A stretch of DNA of 64,000 nucleotides from a virus (IMGVR_UViG_3300037961_003440:30365-94364), one strand, 5' to 3'; positions 37,349 to 45,630 are shown, counted from the first letter of the stretch. Program-made: numbers and translations. The notes: generated from the letters alone by a model not told the origin.

Positions 37349-38584
37349 TCACCAATAACTTAATTCATCATCTACTGTTTCTACTTCATTTGGTACACCA
37401 AGAGCAACTCTCGGTAAAATACCATATACATTCATAGATACAGGGTTATATTCATCATCAAGATAATTACCATCTTCATCTCTCTTTTGTGTTTGATTTG
37501 TTCTACCAATTACAATAATATCAGAACCTACACCAAAGTCAATATTTACATTTTCAGGAATCCAACATGGTGTTGATTCAGGAATATCTGCTTCTTCAAA
37601 TCCATAACTTGCATCAGCAGGTTCAATCCATAAAACTCTATTTCCTGTCTTTTCATTAACAGTTAGATTCATACTACTAACAATACCATCAGTAATACAA
37701 AGTTTCATTCCCGGATTTGACATAATTGTAGAATGATAATCTTCAATCTCTAATAAATCAGCAACATAATCGCCCATACAATCAGCAAGTAAATCTTCCA
37801 TAGAAGGTAGTTTGCTAACAAACAAATCGTTATCTTCATCTAAATTATCATTGTATTGAATAGAAGCCAGCGTTCTTCCTTTAATACCATAACAAGCATT
37901 TCTTTCATCATTGAATAAAGCATTTAGATGTACCCATTCAAAAGGTCTAACATCCCATTCTTTAGCGGCAATATTCTTCAAACCAAAAGTCCAATATTGA
38001 AAGTCGCCACCGTCTTTCTTAGCAATAAAATGTACTCTTCTTCTAAATTCTTCAGCAGGTAGTGGCTTACCATAGCGAGGATTTGAATCCCCACTCATAA
38101 AAGATTTAATATTATCAAGAGGAACAATCCACTTATTTTCTTCTACCTCAATTGCTGAATTAGGTATTTGTGGTAGTATCTTAGTTTGAACATCACCATC
38201 TACAACTTGACTCTTTTCATATCCTGCATCAGTTAATACAATTTCAGCGCATCTACCTTCATTAAATACAGTATTAGAGTTAGCGTTATAATCACTAATT
38301 AGTCTTTTTCTATTCCATTCTTGTACATCTCTTGCAGGTTCGCTACCAACAACAAACCCAAAAGCATCATTACCATATCCACCTTTCTTAGATGATGTAT
38401 TTCCTTTCAAAGAACCTCGTACAAAGTTTCTTGTTAGAGTTAGTGCAATCATAGCCTGTCGCTCATTCTCTAAATCAAGGTTGTTGCTTTCTGCAATTTC
38501 CTCATACTTAGTCATTATTTCTTCTTCTGTTTTGTTCAACTTATTAGCCAAACCTTTCAACTCATTTTCTATTCTTTCATTCAT
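37349..38584 (-). CDS. Probable single-stranded DNA-binding protein (tentative)
   Basis: 411 residues from ATG after GGAAAGTGAAAAAA. The N-terminal ~50 residues are helical. The rest is beta-rich with blocks (WIVPLDNIKSFMSGDSNPRY; VLWIEPADASYGFEEADIP; DIIVIGRTNQTQKRDEDGNY) that look like OB-fold strands, and an acidic Trp-ending C-terminus (VDDELSYW). Position between clamp loader and recombinase fits an RPA-like protein, which the window otherwise lacks. This is inference; no diagnostic motif was found. Confidence 0.4.
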   Translation of the reverse strand: MNERIENELKGLANKLNKTEEEIMTKYEEIAESNNLDLENERQAMIALTLTRNFVRGSLKGNTSSKKGGYGNDAFGFVVGSEPARDVQEWNRKRLISDYNANSNTVFNEGRCAEIVLTDAGYEKSQVVDGDVQTKILPQIPNSAIEVEENKWIVPLDNIKSFMSGDSNPRYGKPLPAEEFRRRVHFIAKKDGGDFQYWTFGLKNIAAKEWDVRPFEWVHLNALFNDERNACYGIKGRTLASIQYNDNLDEDNDLFVSKLPSMEDLLADCMGDYVADLLEIEDYHSTIMSNPGMKLCITDGIVSSMNLTVNEKTGNRVLWIEPADASYGFEEADIPESTPCWIPENVNIDFGVGSDIIVIGRTNQTQKRDEDGNYLDDEYNPVSMNVYGILPRVALGVPNEVETVDDELSYW

Positions 38585-38612
38585 TTTTTTCACTTTCCTT
38601 TGCTTTACTTTT

Positions 38613-39524
38613 TTAATTGTCAATGAATTGTGCCGCAAACCACGACACGATTATTTTTGGAGTCATTGACTTACTTCTCCATTCCATTTCTCCAATATGA
38701 CTTAGGCACTTAAACATAATGCTTCTTCCTAAATCCATTTCTAATACATAACTGTGTAGATTATTACATATTTCTTTTACAGAACGACCACTTAAAACCT
38801 CTTTCATTAGTATTTCATTCGCTTCAAAGACTTCTTTATTTATTAGATGATTCATAATCTTCTCATAATTTTGCATATATACCTTTGTCTTTTCTGACAA
38901 ACTGCTACTGCTAAAAGCGGTTGCCTGTAATTCATTTATTGCTCTACGCATATCACCATTAATAGCATTACAATAATTTAATACTTCATCATAAGTAAAA
39001 ACAGTTTTTTCTTCATTTGCTATTTCCATTAATGCTTTAGTCATTACTTCAGGTTGTAGTCCTTTAAACCAATAATTAGCACAACGACTTCTAATTGCAT
39101 AGTCTACTCCTGTATGGTCATTACAAGTAATAATAAAACGAACATTGTATGCTCTTTCCATTGTTCTTTTTAATGCTCTTTGAGAATCTCTTGTTAGACC
39201 GTCTACTTCATCTAACAGAATCATCTTAAATGGTGCATCATCACTACCTTTAGTATTGACAAAATTAGAAATCGTTGTTCTAATAGTGTCTAACTTTCTA
39301 TCTTGACTTGCATTAATCTCTAAGAAATTAACACTTTTACTATCACCTAAAAATTCATTTGCTAAACAATGTCCTGCTGTTGTTTTACCATTTCCGGGAT
39401 TTCCATAAATTAATACATTTGGCATATCATTATTTTCAATCCACGAATTTGCATCTTCTACAAATTTATTCTGTCCTATTATATCACTTACTCTTTTTGG
39501 TCTGTATTTTTCTGTCCAATTCAT
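38613..39524 (-). CDS. rfcS: Clamp loader small subunit (RFC-S)
   Basis: 303 residues from ATG after GGAGTGATTGAAA. Starts WTEKYRPKRVSDIIGQ, the RFC box. Walker A GNPGNGKTT is near residue 43, Walker B LLDEVDGL near 103, sensor ITCND and the SRC motif (IRSRCANY) are all present. It would load the viral clamp. No RFC large subunit is seen in the window; the AAA-like protein at 40499-41326 or a host subunit may take that place. Confidence 0.92.
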   Translation of the reverse strand: MNWTEKYRPKRVSDIIGQNKFVEDANSWIENNDMPNVLIYGNPGNGKTTAGHCLANEFLGDSKSVNFLEINASQDRKLDTIRTTISNFVNTKGSDDAPFKMILLDEVDGLTRDSQRALKRTMERAYNVRFIITCNDHTGVDYAIRSRCANYWFKGLQPEVMTKALMEIANEEKTVFTYDEVLNYCNAINGDMRRAINELQATAFSSSSLSEKTKVYMQNYEKIMNHLINKEVFEANEILMKEVLSGRSVKEICNNLHSYVLEMDLGRSIMFKCLSHIGEMEWRSKSMTPKIIVSWFAAQFIDN

Positions 39525-39606
39525 TTTCAATCACTCCTAATCCTTTACATTCTGAACAAGACATATCAATTGCTACGCCTGTTCCATCACAATATTTACA
39601 AATCAT
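39484..39606 (-). CDS. 40-residue DnaJ-type zinc finger protein
   Basis: Two CxxCxGxG-like motifs (CKYCDGTG and CSECKGLG) form one complete DnaJ-type zinc module. The start is the ATGA overlap with the preceding small membrane protein; the end runs into the clamp loader start. Such stand-alone modules are common in phages, with unknown roles. Confidence 0.6.
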   Translation of the reverse strand: MICKYCDGTGVAIDMSCSECKGLGVIENELDRKIQTKKSK

Positions 39607-39728
39607 AATAGCACTAATCCTATCATGATTACAGTTAGAATATTAACAATTGTGACAATAACTAATATTCTGTTTCCTCTCTCAATGTTATCATTAAGTT
39701 TATTCAATAACTGATTCGTTTTCTCCAT
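39603..39728 (-). CDS. 41-residue single-helix membrane protein
   Basis: A charged N-terminus (MEKTNQLLNKLNDNIERGNR) leads into one membrane helix (ILVIVTIVNILTVIMIGLVL). It starts inside the end of the upstream zinc protein gene and is coupled by ATGA to the next gene. Role unknown. Confidence 0.5.
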   Translation of the reverse strand: MEKTNQLLNKLNDNIERGNRILVIVTIVNILTVIMIGLVLL

Positions 39729-39906
39729 CATCTGTATTCACCTTATATTCAACACCATACATATAATCGGTATGCTTCGTTGGTTTTCCTAAAACCCACA
39801 TTCTTGTATGAATAGATTTAATCACACAATTGTTGCAGACTTTATATTTACCACAATGCATTCCTACTGATTCAGCATTTTTTAATCCGCACATTTCACA
39901 TTCCAT
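39700..39906 (-). CDS. Small zinc-finger protein
   Basis: 68 residues with CEMCG (C-x2-C) and CNNC (C-x2-C) about 20 residues apart plus a further Cys/His pair between them (MHCGKYK), enough for a treble-clef or ribbon zinc site. The C-terminus is acidic. One of a run of four small zinc proteins. Confidence 0.6.
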   Translation of the reverse strand: MECEMCGLKNAESVGMHCGKYKVCNNCVIKSIHTRMWVLGKPTKHTDYMYGVEYKVNTDDGENESVIE

Positions 39907-40021
39907 ATTTTTCCCTCATCTTTTTTATTTCACAAGGATAAACCCAATATGAGGTCATGCCGGATAATCCTCTTTCTGTATATCTTTTACAATCTTCACT
40001 TCCGCATTTTTTACATTTCAT
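39896..40021 (-). CDS. 41-residue zinc-binding peptide
   Basis: Starts at the ATGA overlap with the upstream gene (40018-40021). CKKCGSEDCKRY and a later Cys supply four ligands. GSEDCKRYTERGLSG resembles the N-terminal knuckle of small phage zinc proteins. It overlaps the next start by 11 bases. Confidence 0.55.
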   Translation of the reverse strand: MKCKKCGSEDCKRYTERGLSGMTSYWVYPCEIKKMREKYGM

Positions 40022-40359
40022 TCTTCTTCACTCTCACTATTACAATCTTTGCAGTTTTTATGACTAATAAATCCTGAGCCATCACAGGAATTACATAAAT
40101 CCAATTTAACATATGTGTTTGCTTTTCTATTTACAACCTTTCTGTATCTTTTAGCATCATTAACATAATGTATTATTTTCCCCTTTGGCGGTACATAACT
40201 AAATGTTAATCCATTTGCTTCAATATAAGTTAGAATTGCATCTACAATTTGATTAGGGCTTCTTTCTTCGCCATCATTCATGGCTCTATCAATAAACCTT
40301 TCAGCATATGTTTTATTTCTTTTTCTTCTTTTTCCGTTAATCCAATTTCTTTTTACCAC
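40018..40359 (-). CDS. Protein with winged-helix-like part and DnaJ-type zinc motif
   Basis: 113 residues from GTG at 40359, which forms a TAGTG overlap with the upstream stop and is six bases after AAAGGTG. The middle (SPNQIVDAILTYIEANGLTF) is helix-turn-helix-like. The end holds CNSCDGSGF and CKDC, a zinc module as in DnaJ. Probably nucleic-acid binding. Confidence 0.6.
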   Translation of the reverse strand: MVKRNWINGKRRKRNKTYAERFIDRAMNDGEERSPNQIVDAILTYIEANGLTFSYVPPKGKIIHYVNDAKRYRKVVNRKANTYVKLDLCNSCDGSGFISHKNCKDCNSESEEE

Positions 40360-40499
40360 TATAAACACCTTTCTGCTTCTTCAGGAGTCATGTTTGCTTC
40401 ATAACATAATCTCAATCTTTTTGTTGTTGTTTTGTCTATTAAGTCATTTTTTATTTTACCTAACCATATTGTATATGCTATACCTTGAGATTTTTTCAC
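40359..40499 (-). CDS. 46-residue protein of unknown function
   Basis: Starts with GTG at a TAGTG overlap with the upstream ATPase stop, preceded by TTAGGTGATTG. Sequence is basic and helical (KNDLIDKTTTKRLRLCYEA). Both ends are coupled to neighbours, which supports it as a real gene. Confidence 0.5.
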   Translation of the reverse strand: MKKSQGIAYTIWLGKIKNDLIDKTTTKRLRLCYEANMTPEEAERCL

Positions 40500-41326
40500 T
40501 ACCAATCACCTAACTTTGTATTTACTACTCTTATGGATTTCTTTCTTGGTTTTTTCAAGCCTAAAATTTTACACTCATCTCTATCCAATTTACTGATAGC
40601 CCATTCTTTATATGCGGGGTTTTGTAAAAGAGATTTAACTAAATAAGCATCTTTTTGTTTTAGACCTAATTTATTACATATTTTAGGAACAGGCGAATAA
40701 CTATTTCTTTTTGGGAAATTTACTCTACCCCCATGATTACCTGACCAAGAATAAGTTAGTATCTCATAAAAATAATCTGTATTCCAACGCCTCATAATAT
40801 TATCAGCAAATGCTATATTTCTTACATCTATATTAGGTTGAATCCAACTAATTAACTGCATATCAGATGGTTTATTATATTTAATTAAGTTTAATACTTC
40901 TTTTCTATCTTTATTTTTTAGATAAGAAATGTTAATATCATAAATACTTTTTTCATACTTCTTAATTGATTCAGCGTTAGGTGCAACCTTTTTGATTTGC
41001 TGTTGTCTGTTATCAGTTTGACCCATTCTTTTTCTTACACATAAATTCATTATAGAATCAGGAACATCTTTTTCATTTAAAGAAGTTAATGCTACATAAT
41101 CTAATACAAGTAAAATTTGTAATATCTTTTCTTTATCAGGTTTATAATGTACATCTTCTATTAATATACCATGATTTCTTGGATATGAATATACATCGTC
41201 TATTTTAATATCATTAGCCTGATATATAACAAAAGGTCTTGAACCTAATTGTTGCTTTGCTCTTTTGGTTTTTCCACTACCATTACCGCCTACATATAAA
41301 TTAAATTTCTTTTCTTTTCCTTTCAT
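40499..41326 (-). CDS. AAA-like P-loop ATPase
   Basis: 275 residues. Walker A GGNGSGKTK is at 13-21, a Walker B-like ILIEDVH with Glu-Asp near 55, and a sensor-like VALTSLNEKD follows. The C-terminal half is helical, with PKRNSYSPVPKICNKLGL. It lacks the RFC box. It could be a divergent clamp-loader large subunit, a helicase loader or an origin-binding ATPase; the sequence does not decide. Overlaps the upstream gene by 26 bases. Confidence 0.6.
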   Translation of the reverse strand: MKGKEKKFNLYVGGNGSGKTKRAKQQLGSRPFVIYQANDIKIDDVYSYPRNHGILIEDVHYKPDKEKILQILLVLDYVALTSLNEKDVPDSIMNLCVRKRMGQTDNRQQQIKKVAPNAESIKKYEKSIYDINISYLKNKDRKEVLNLIKYNKPSDMQLISWIQPNIDVRNIAFADNIMRRWNTDYFYEILTYSWSGNHGGRVNFPKRNSYSPVPKICNKLGLKQKDAYLVKSLLQNPAYKEWAISKLDRDECKILGLKKPRKKSIRVVNTKLGDW

Positions 41327-41714
41327 TGGTTATCAACTCTATCAATCCATTCATTCCTTCTTCTTCTAAATGTTTTTTATCTTGCATATCTGCTATAACT
41401 TTATCAATCAATTCCCAATTAGCATGAGAACATGGTATGTAGTCAGGCATCAAATCTCTTAATATTTTAATTGAATCTCTTTTGCCTACTATTAAAACAG
41501 GTGATTCTCTATTAACTCCTTCTATAAGTCTAAGTATAGAATCAATTTCTAATTGTTCAAATTTTCTTTGTAAAGCAATAAGAAAAGATTTCTTTGCCCT
41601 AAACATTATCCTTGTTCTAATAGTCCAACCTGTTTTACTTTGTGATTGATATGCTGTAACTTCAGGTCTTGCCGTTGTTAATAAAATACCTTGTAATTGT
41701 CCTTCGTTAAACAT
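41301..41714 (-). CDS. Unknown protein, possibly LAGLIDADG-like fold
   Basis: 137 residues from ATG after GGTGTAGTGATAAAT. It begins NEGQLQGILLTTARPE, then a strand (GWTIRTRIMFRAKK), a helix (SFLIALQRKFEQLEI), and IVGKRDSIKILRDLMPDY. This alternation resembles half a LAGLIDADG fold, but the catalytic acidic residue pattern is absent, so if related it is not an active homing nuclease. Related small proteins occur near replication genes of other archaeal viruses. Confidence 0.4.
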   Translation of the reverse strand: MFNEGQLQGILLTTARPEVTAYQSQSKTGWTIRTRIMFRAKKSFLIALQRKFEQLEIDSILRLIEGVNRESPVLIVGKRDSIKILRDLMPDYIPCSHANWELIDKVIADMQDKKHLEEEGMNGLIELITNERKRKEI

Positions 41715-41749
41715 ATTTATCACTACACCTTATTATAATATCTGTATAT

Positions 41750-42016
41750 TTATTCTTCCTCTCGGAAATCATCAAGTGTAGTCTGTCCTGTTTCTTCAAA
41801 TGGTAGGGGTTTATTTAGTTCATCTACTACTGCTGTAAATAAATGTTTAGGTAATACACCCTCAATTCTATAAACCATTAATTTACCAACACATCTTAAA
41901 TGATAATATGATTCTTCACCATTTGGTAGTAATTGTATTAAACCTTCTTCTACACCATTAAATTCTTCTCTACAATAATGACACTTTTTTCCTTGTTCTA
42001 TTTTTCTTATTTTCAT
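41750..42016 (-). CDS. Small zinc protein with PCNA-binding-like tail
   Basis: 88 residues, coupled to the ligase stop by ATGA. The N-terminus has CHYCREEF (C-x2-C) and a later HLRC, together a four-ligand zinc site. The C-terminus FEETGQTTLDDFREEE contains Q-x-x-L-x-x-F, a PIP-box-like motif very similar to the end of the viral PolB. It may be recruited to the viral clamp together with the ligase. Confidence 0.6.
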   Translation of the reverse strand: MKIRKIEQGKKCHYCREEFNGVEEGLIQLLPNGEESYYHLRCVGKLMVYRIEGVLPKHLFTAVVDELNKPLPFEETGQTTLDDFREEE

Positions 42017-43506
42017 AGTTTCACCTCTAATTCTTTTATTTGAGTTGGTTCAGATTTATCATCTCGGTGCTTAACATATCTTGGGAATCTTAAACCATAT
42101 TCACCAGATTCGTTTTTAGTAATCATATCACCCTTTACCTCAATAATAATATCTTCCCTATCTTGTTGGTTATACAGTCGGGTTAAAAATATTATGTCCT
42201 CTTCTGTAAAACCACTACCTACTCTACCAAAAGAAACTAATTCATCTTCATCTTTAATAGCAATATCAAATGAAGAATAATATCCTGTTAATCTTCCTGA
42301 ACCTGCATGGGCATCAGTAATTATAACATCAATATCAACCATAGGAGGTTTATATTTTAACCAACCTTTACTTCTTGCACCAAAATCATAAGACATAGAT
42401 GGGTCTTTTACAATAACACCTTCAAATCCTGCTTCAATTGCTTCATTATAAACTTCTATAAATTCTTCTTGAGTATTGACCTCTACCATATTAGCAATTA
42501 ATTCATTACCAAAGTGCATTTTTAGTGTTTCCCAACGGGTATCTAAATCATCTTCAAATACAGGTTGTCCACCATACATTAAACAATCAAACAATTTAAT
42601 AGTTACAGGATTACGATAAATTACTTCTTCGGTCTTACCGTGAATGCGACTCATAATATTCTTAAATTCAGCAGGATTACCTTCTGTATCAACAGGATAA
42701 ATTTCACCATCAACAATCCAATCCACAGGGTCTGAGTTTTTACCAATTAAAGGTATCAAATCATTTTCAAACTTAGATGTAATATCATCACCTTTACGAT
42801 TAAATATTTTAATACCATCTGCATTTTGATGAACCTGCGCTCTAATTCCGTCATATTTATAATCACAAAATCTACGATTTCTTACTGTAAAGTTTCCACC
42901 TTTTGCTAACATTGGTTTCATATAATTACCTGCCTCCGGTACATATACCAAAGCGTTATTATTAACACATTGAGATATAACATCCTCAATAGGCAAAAAA
43001 CTTACAGCCTTTTTAATATCACTTGCAGGTATTCCATATGTCTTTTGTAGTATTTTCTTAACGACATTTGTGCCGCATTTGTTTCTTGTTTGGTTTAACA
43101 AAAATGCTGCTAACCATTTTTTACCTAAAGCATCTACATTATCAAAGCAATACATAATTTGATTAAATACAGAATCCATATTTTCACCATGTAAAGCAGT
43201 ATAAACTTCTGCTACTGTAATATCATTATTTCCATCAGCCTCATCAAATAATGTTTCAATTGCTTCTCCTAATCCGCCATGTATTTCTACTAAGGTTTCT
43301 ATTGTTTCACTATCTACATTATATTTATCAGCGACTCTTTTAATAAGACCCGTTTCACCTGCACCATTATTAGGATAATTTCTTGCCCATAGGTTTAACA
43401 TTTCTTCAACATTATCCATTGGATTATCATCAAAATACTTTACCATTTGTGTAGGTGTCATATCTATAAATTCTTCATTAATTCTTGCAAAATCGTTCCA
43501 CATCAT
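42013..43506 (-). CDS. lig: ATP-dependent DNA ligase
   Basis: 497 residues from ATG after GGAGAGTGAAAAAA. The adenylation motif KYDGIRAQ is near residue 220. Motifs III-V follow (IVDGEIYPVD; GFEGVIVKDP; WLKYKPP). The N-terminal ~200 residues form the DNA-binding domain of archaeal ligases. It would seal Okazaki fragments. The gene is followed by a zinc protein with a PIP-like tail. Confidence 0.92.
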   Translation of the reverse strand: MMWNDFARINEEFIDMTPTQMVKYFDDNPMDNVEEMLNLWARNYPNNGAGETGLIKRVADKYNVDSETIETLVEIHGGLGEAIETLFDEADGNNDITVAEVYTALHGENMDSVFNQIMYCFDNVDALGKKWLAAFLLNQTRNKCGTNVVKKILQKTYGIPASDIKKAVSFLPIEDVISQCVNNNALVYVPEAGNYMKPMLAKGGNFTVRNRRFCDYKYDGIRAQVHQNADGIKIFNRKGDDITSKFENDLIPLIGKNSDPVDWIVDGEIYPVDTEGNPAEFKNIMSRIHGKTEEVIYRNPVTIKLFDCLMYGGQPVFEDDLDTRWETLKMHFGNELIANMVEVNTQEEFIEVYNEAIEAGFEGVIVKDPSMSYDFGARSKGWLKYKPPMVDIDVIITDAHAGSGRLTGYYSSFDIAIKDEDELVSFGRVGSGFTEEDIIFLTRLYNQQDREDIIIEVKGDMITKNESGEYGLRFPRYVKHRDDKSEPTQIKELEVKL

Positions 43507-43511
43507 TTTTT

Positions 43512-43595
43512 TCACTCTCCTATAAATTCACCGATAAACGGCATTACACTAAACTTATCTAATATACTTATCAAATATATTTCAAAAAACATCAT
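43512..43595 (-). CDS. 27-residue putative micropeptide
   Basis: ATGATG overlaps the upstream TGA and the frame runs to a TGA just before the ligase start; preceding bases are GGGAGAGTGAAGA. The peptide is hydrophobic (MMFFEIYLISILDKFSVMPF). Coupling at both ends is the only support. Confidence 0.35.
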   Translation of the reverse strand: MMFFEIYLISILDKFSVMPFIGEFIGE

Positions 43596-43780
43596 TCTTC
43601 ACTCTCCCTGAGTTCTAACATTTCTTTATATTCATTTTCATACTTGTATGGTTTCTCTAACGCATAAAGTAAATCATCTACACTTACACCTTTTACATCA
43701 TGTAAAAATCTACATAGTGCTACGATATTATTATGGTCTGCATACCATTCCCAATATTTTTTATTTTCCATTTTATTCAT
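43592..43780 (-). CDS. Unknown small helical protein
   Basis: 62 residues with ATG (MNKMENKKYWEWY) after GGAGATGATGAAG. Helical, with DHNNIVALCRFLHDVKGVSV and an acidic end. It overlaps the histone-fold-like gene by eight bases. Not recognised. Confidence 0.5.
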   Translation of the reverse strand: MNKMENKKYWEWYADHNNIVALCRFLHDVKGVSVDDLLYALEKPYKYENEYKEMLELRESEE

Positions 43781-44054
43781 CTTCATCATCTCCTGTATTC
43801 CATTCTCCAAATTCTAAATCATCTTCTTTCTTTTCTATAACCCTATCATTAAAATTAACTGATGCTATCTTAACATGATTAACAGTTAATCTTGTTTTTG
43901 TTTTATCTCCACCTGCTTCTTCATTACAAAATTCAGCAAACTGTTCCAAAATTCTTTCGGCTCTTGTTTGAAATTCTGTAATTGCTACCAAAGGCAATTG
44001 TCTATCGGGTGCTATCTTCTCAAATATTCTTTTTATTTCTCTTACGCTAACCAT
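43773..44054 (-). CDS. Possible histone-fold protein
   Basis: 93 residues after GGAGAGTGTAAATAA. The helix pattern fits a single histone fold: a short helix (VREIKRIFEKIAPDRQLP), a long central helix (ITEFQTRAERILEQFAEFCN) and a loop-helix TRLTVNHVKIASV, comparable to the 'RKTI...DI.LA' end of archaeal histones. An acidic tail follows (NTGDDEDE). If right, it could compact viral DNA or compete with host histones. It could also be an unrelated helical protein. Confidence 0.45.
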   Translation of the reverse strand: MVSVREIKRIFEKIAPDRQLPLVAITEFQTRAERILEQFAEFCNEEAGGDKTKTRLTVNHVKIASVNFNDRVIEKKEDDLEFGEWNTGDDEDE

Positions 44055-44464
44055 TTATTTACACTCTCCTTGTTGTAAAAATATTTTGGATTTTCAACTT
44101 CTTTAAGGTTCAAGGCAATCCAAACCGAACCACTTAGAGAATCAACTCTAATTACTTCATAGTTTTCTGTAACAATATATGTTTCTACATTTGGCGTTTT
44201 ACCATACAATCTTTGTATTTCTTGTGATACCGATTGAATATTATCAACAATATATTTTATTATTAACGGCATTTGTATTTCCACATATGGTTCAGAATCT
44301 AATTCATATATCCCTGTTTGATTACAAACATTACAATTTTGTCCATTACATATAGGGCATTTAATTTCTAAATTAGATAATACAGGAAACCTTACTCTTC
44401 GGACTCGTCTAATTCCATTAGATTCGTCTTGCTTAGAAATTGCTTTTCTTTGCTTTTCCACCAT
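44042..44464 (-). CDS. Zinc-knuckle protein of unknown function
   Basis: 140 residues from ATG after GGAGAGAATGAA. A basic N-terminus (GIRRVRRVRFP) leads to CPICNGQNCNVCNQTG, a compact four-Cys zinc site. The C-terminal part is alpha/beta (YIVTENYEVIRVDSLSGSVW). It overlaps the JAMM protease gene by 73 bases, an unusually long overlap here, so translation is probably linked to it. Confidence 0.6.
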   Translation of the reverse strand: MVEKQRKAISKQDESNGIRRVRRVRFPVLSNLEIKCPICNGQNCNVCNQTGIYELDSEPYVEIQMPLIIKYIVDNIQSVSQEIQRLYGKTPNVETYIVTENYEVIRVDSLSGSVWIALNLKEVENPKYFYNKESVNKWLA

Positions 44465-44817
44465 TTCATTCTCTCCTTATCACCAATTACAATTGCTGAA
44501 TTAAGAATAGGTAATTGAGTATTAATAGTATTCCAATCTGTATCACTAAAATAAGCCGCCCCAAATGGGTGAGTATGAATCCAGCATTTAAGCGGTATTC
44601 TCATACCAACAACTGATTCATCTTCGTAATCAACAAAACTTCTTGTACCTTTACTAATAAACAAATTATCATTACTGTCTACTATAACTGATACTTCTTT
44701 TTCATTTAGTATTTCTGTTGATAATTCCCATATAGCATTTAAGAAAACCTCACTTTCATAATTACTTTCTTCTTCATCAAACATTTCTTTTAATTTATCT
44801 TTTGCTTCTGTCCACAT
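44392..44817 (-). CDS. JAB/JAMM metalloprotease (deubiquitinase-like)
   Basis: 141 residues after GGTGATGAATA. The zinc motif is complete: HTHPFGAAYFSDTD at about 80-93 (H-x-H-P-x6-S-x-x-D), with a Glu near residue 40 as possible general acid. The family cleaves isopeptide or peptide bonds after a modifier's C-terminal Gly-Gly, or trims modifier tails. An E1-like gene lies 0.9 kb away and a Gly-Gly-ending beta-grasp gene is in the same operon direction. It starts by TAATG coupling. Confidence 0.85.
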   Translation of the reverse strand: MWTEAKDKLKEMFDEEESNYESEVFLNAIWELSTEILNEKEVSVIVDSNDNLFISKGTRSFVDYEDESVVGMRIPLKCWIHTHPFGAAYFSDTDWNTINTQLPILNSAIVIGDKERMKWWKSKEKQFLSKTNLMELDESEE

Positions 44818-45008
44818 TATTCATCACCTTCATATTCAAATCCTAATTGTTCTTGTCTTTCTTTTCCACAATCAAAAGGGTTAGAGTGGATTTGACCACT
44901 AATCCTTGAATTGATTATTTTTATATTTGGTTCACCTTCTTTAATTAGTTTCCCACATAATCTACATTTTGCATTTCCTGTTCCTACACTTAATATCCAT
45001 TCTGTCAT
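44817..45008 (-). CDS. Small zinc finger, PARP-like pattern
   Basis: 63 residues, starting at TAATG with the upstream stop. CRLCGKLIKEGEPNIKI then HSNPFDC resembles the C-x2-C...H...C arrangement of PARP-type fingers. It is coupled by TAATG to the JAMM protease gene, so both are made together. A recruiting role for the protease is possible but unproven. Confidence 0.5.
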   Translation of the reverse strand: MTEWILSVGTGNAKCRLCGKLIKEGEPNIKIINSRISGQIHSNPFDCGKERQEQLGFEYEGDE

Positions 45009-45541
45009 TATACACACATCCATTTTGGTTTATCTCTTTTCTTATATTCACTTCTCCAACCTTTCCATTGTTTATCACCCATGTAAAAATTACGATAAGC
45101 CAACAAACTATTTCCTTCTACTTTATATTCATCAGGCATACATTGAGGCGGTTCTTGAAATCCATTATCTTTTAATCTTGATGGTGGTTTTCTCAATAAC
45201 TCTCTCAATTTACTATCCGATTCATGTACTTTACCGTAGCGATAAGTATATTCATCACATAATGCTTCAAATACATCATACATAAAATTGTAATGTTGTA
45301 CAGATTCTCTAACCCAAATTGTTGTAGGGTGATTCAAATGAGCAATCTTATACAGTTTTTGCATATCTTTTGGTAATCCTACAAATACATATTTACCATC
45401 TACTTCATGATAATATTGGTCTACAACCCTATGAGTCGTAGATAGCATTTGTGCATATTCTAAAATCATCTTAATACAATGTGCATTATTATGACTCTTT
45501 GCAATTTCTTTAGCGGTTTCTTCTATGTAAAAGAAATTCAT
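45008..45541 (-). CDS. Conserved phage protein of unknown function
   Basis: 177 residues. It belongs by pattern to a family seen in cyanophages and other large phages: HCIKMILEYAQMLSTTHRV, HPTTIWVRESVQHY, DEYTYRYGKVHE, MPDEYK and a late YRNFYMGDK. Many invariant His, Arg, Glu and Tyr residues suggest an enzyme, but no reaction is known. It lies between the E1-like and JAMM genes. Confidence 0.7.
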   Translation of the reverse strand: MNFFYIEETAKEIAKSHNNAHCIKMILEYAQMLSTTHRVVDQYYHEVDGKYVFVGLPKDMQKLYKIAHLNHPTTIWVRESVQHYNFMYDVFEALCDEYTYRYGKVHESDSKLRELLRKPPSRLKDNGFQEPPQCMPDEYKVEGNSLLAYRNFYMGDKQWKGWRSEYKKRDKPKWMCV

Positions 45542-45630
45542 TCATCTTCCTCCATTATGTCAGGGTACAAAACTCTCCCAATACAATACAATATAATCAT
45601 TCCCATAATTCCTATAAATAATGTTCTCAT
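45538..45630 (-). CDS. 30-residue membrane peptide
   Basis: Frame bounded by TAATG at the start and ATGA at the end. Sequence MRTLFIGIMGMIILYCIGR plus an acidic tail has one membrane helix. Coupling on both sides is the main evidence. Confidence 0.4.
   Translation of the reverse strand: MRTLFIGIMGMIILYCIGRVLYPDIMEEDE

Noticed and set aside
44911-45285. Long rightward ORF opposite the zinc-finger and phage-family genes
   Set aside because: Antisense shadow; rich in Ile, Leu, Ser and Tyr as expected from reversed AT-rich genes.
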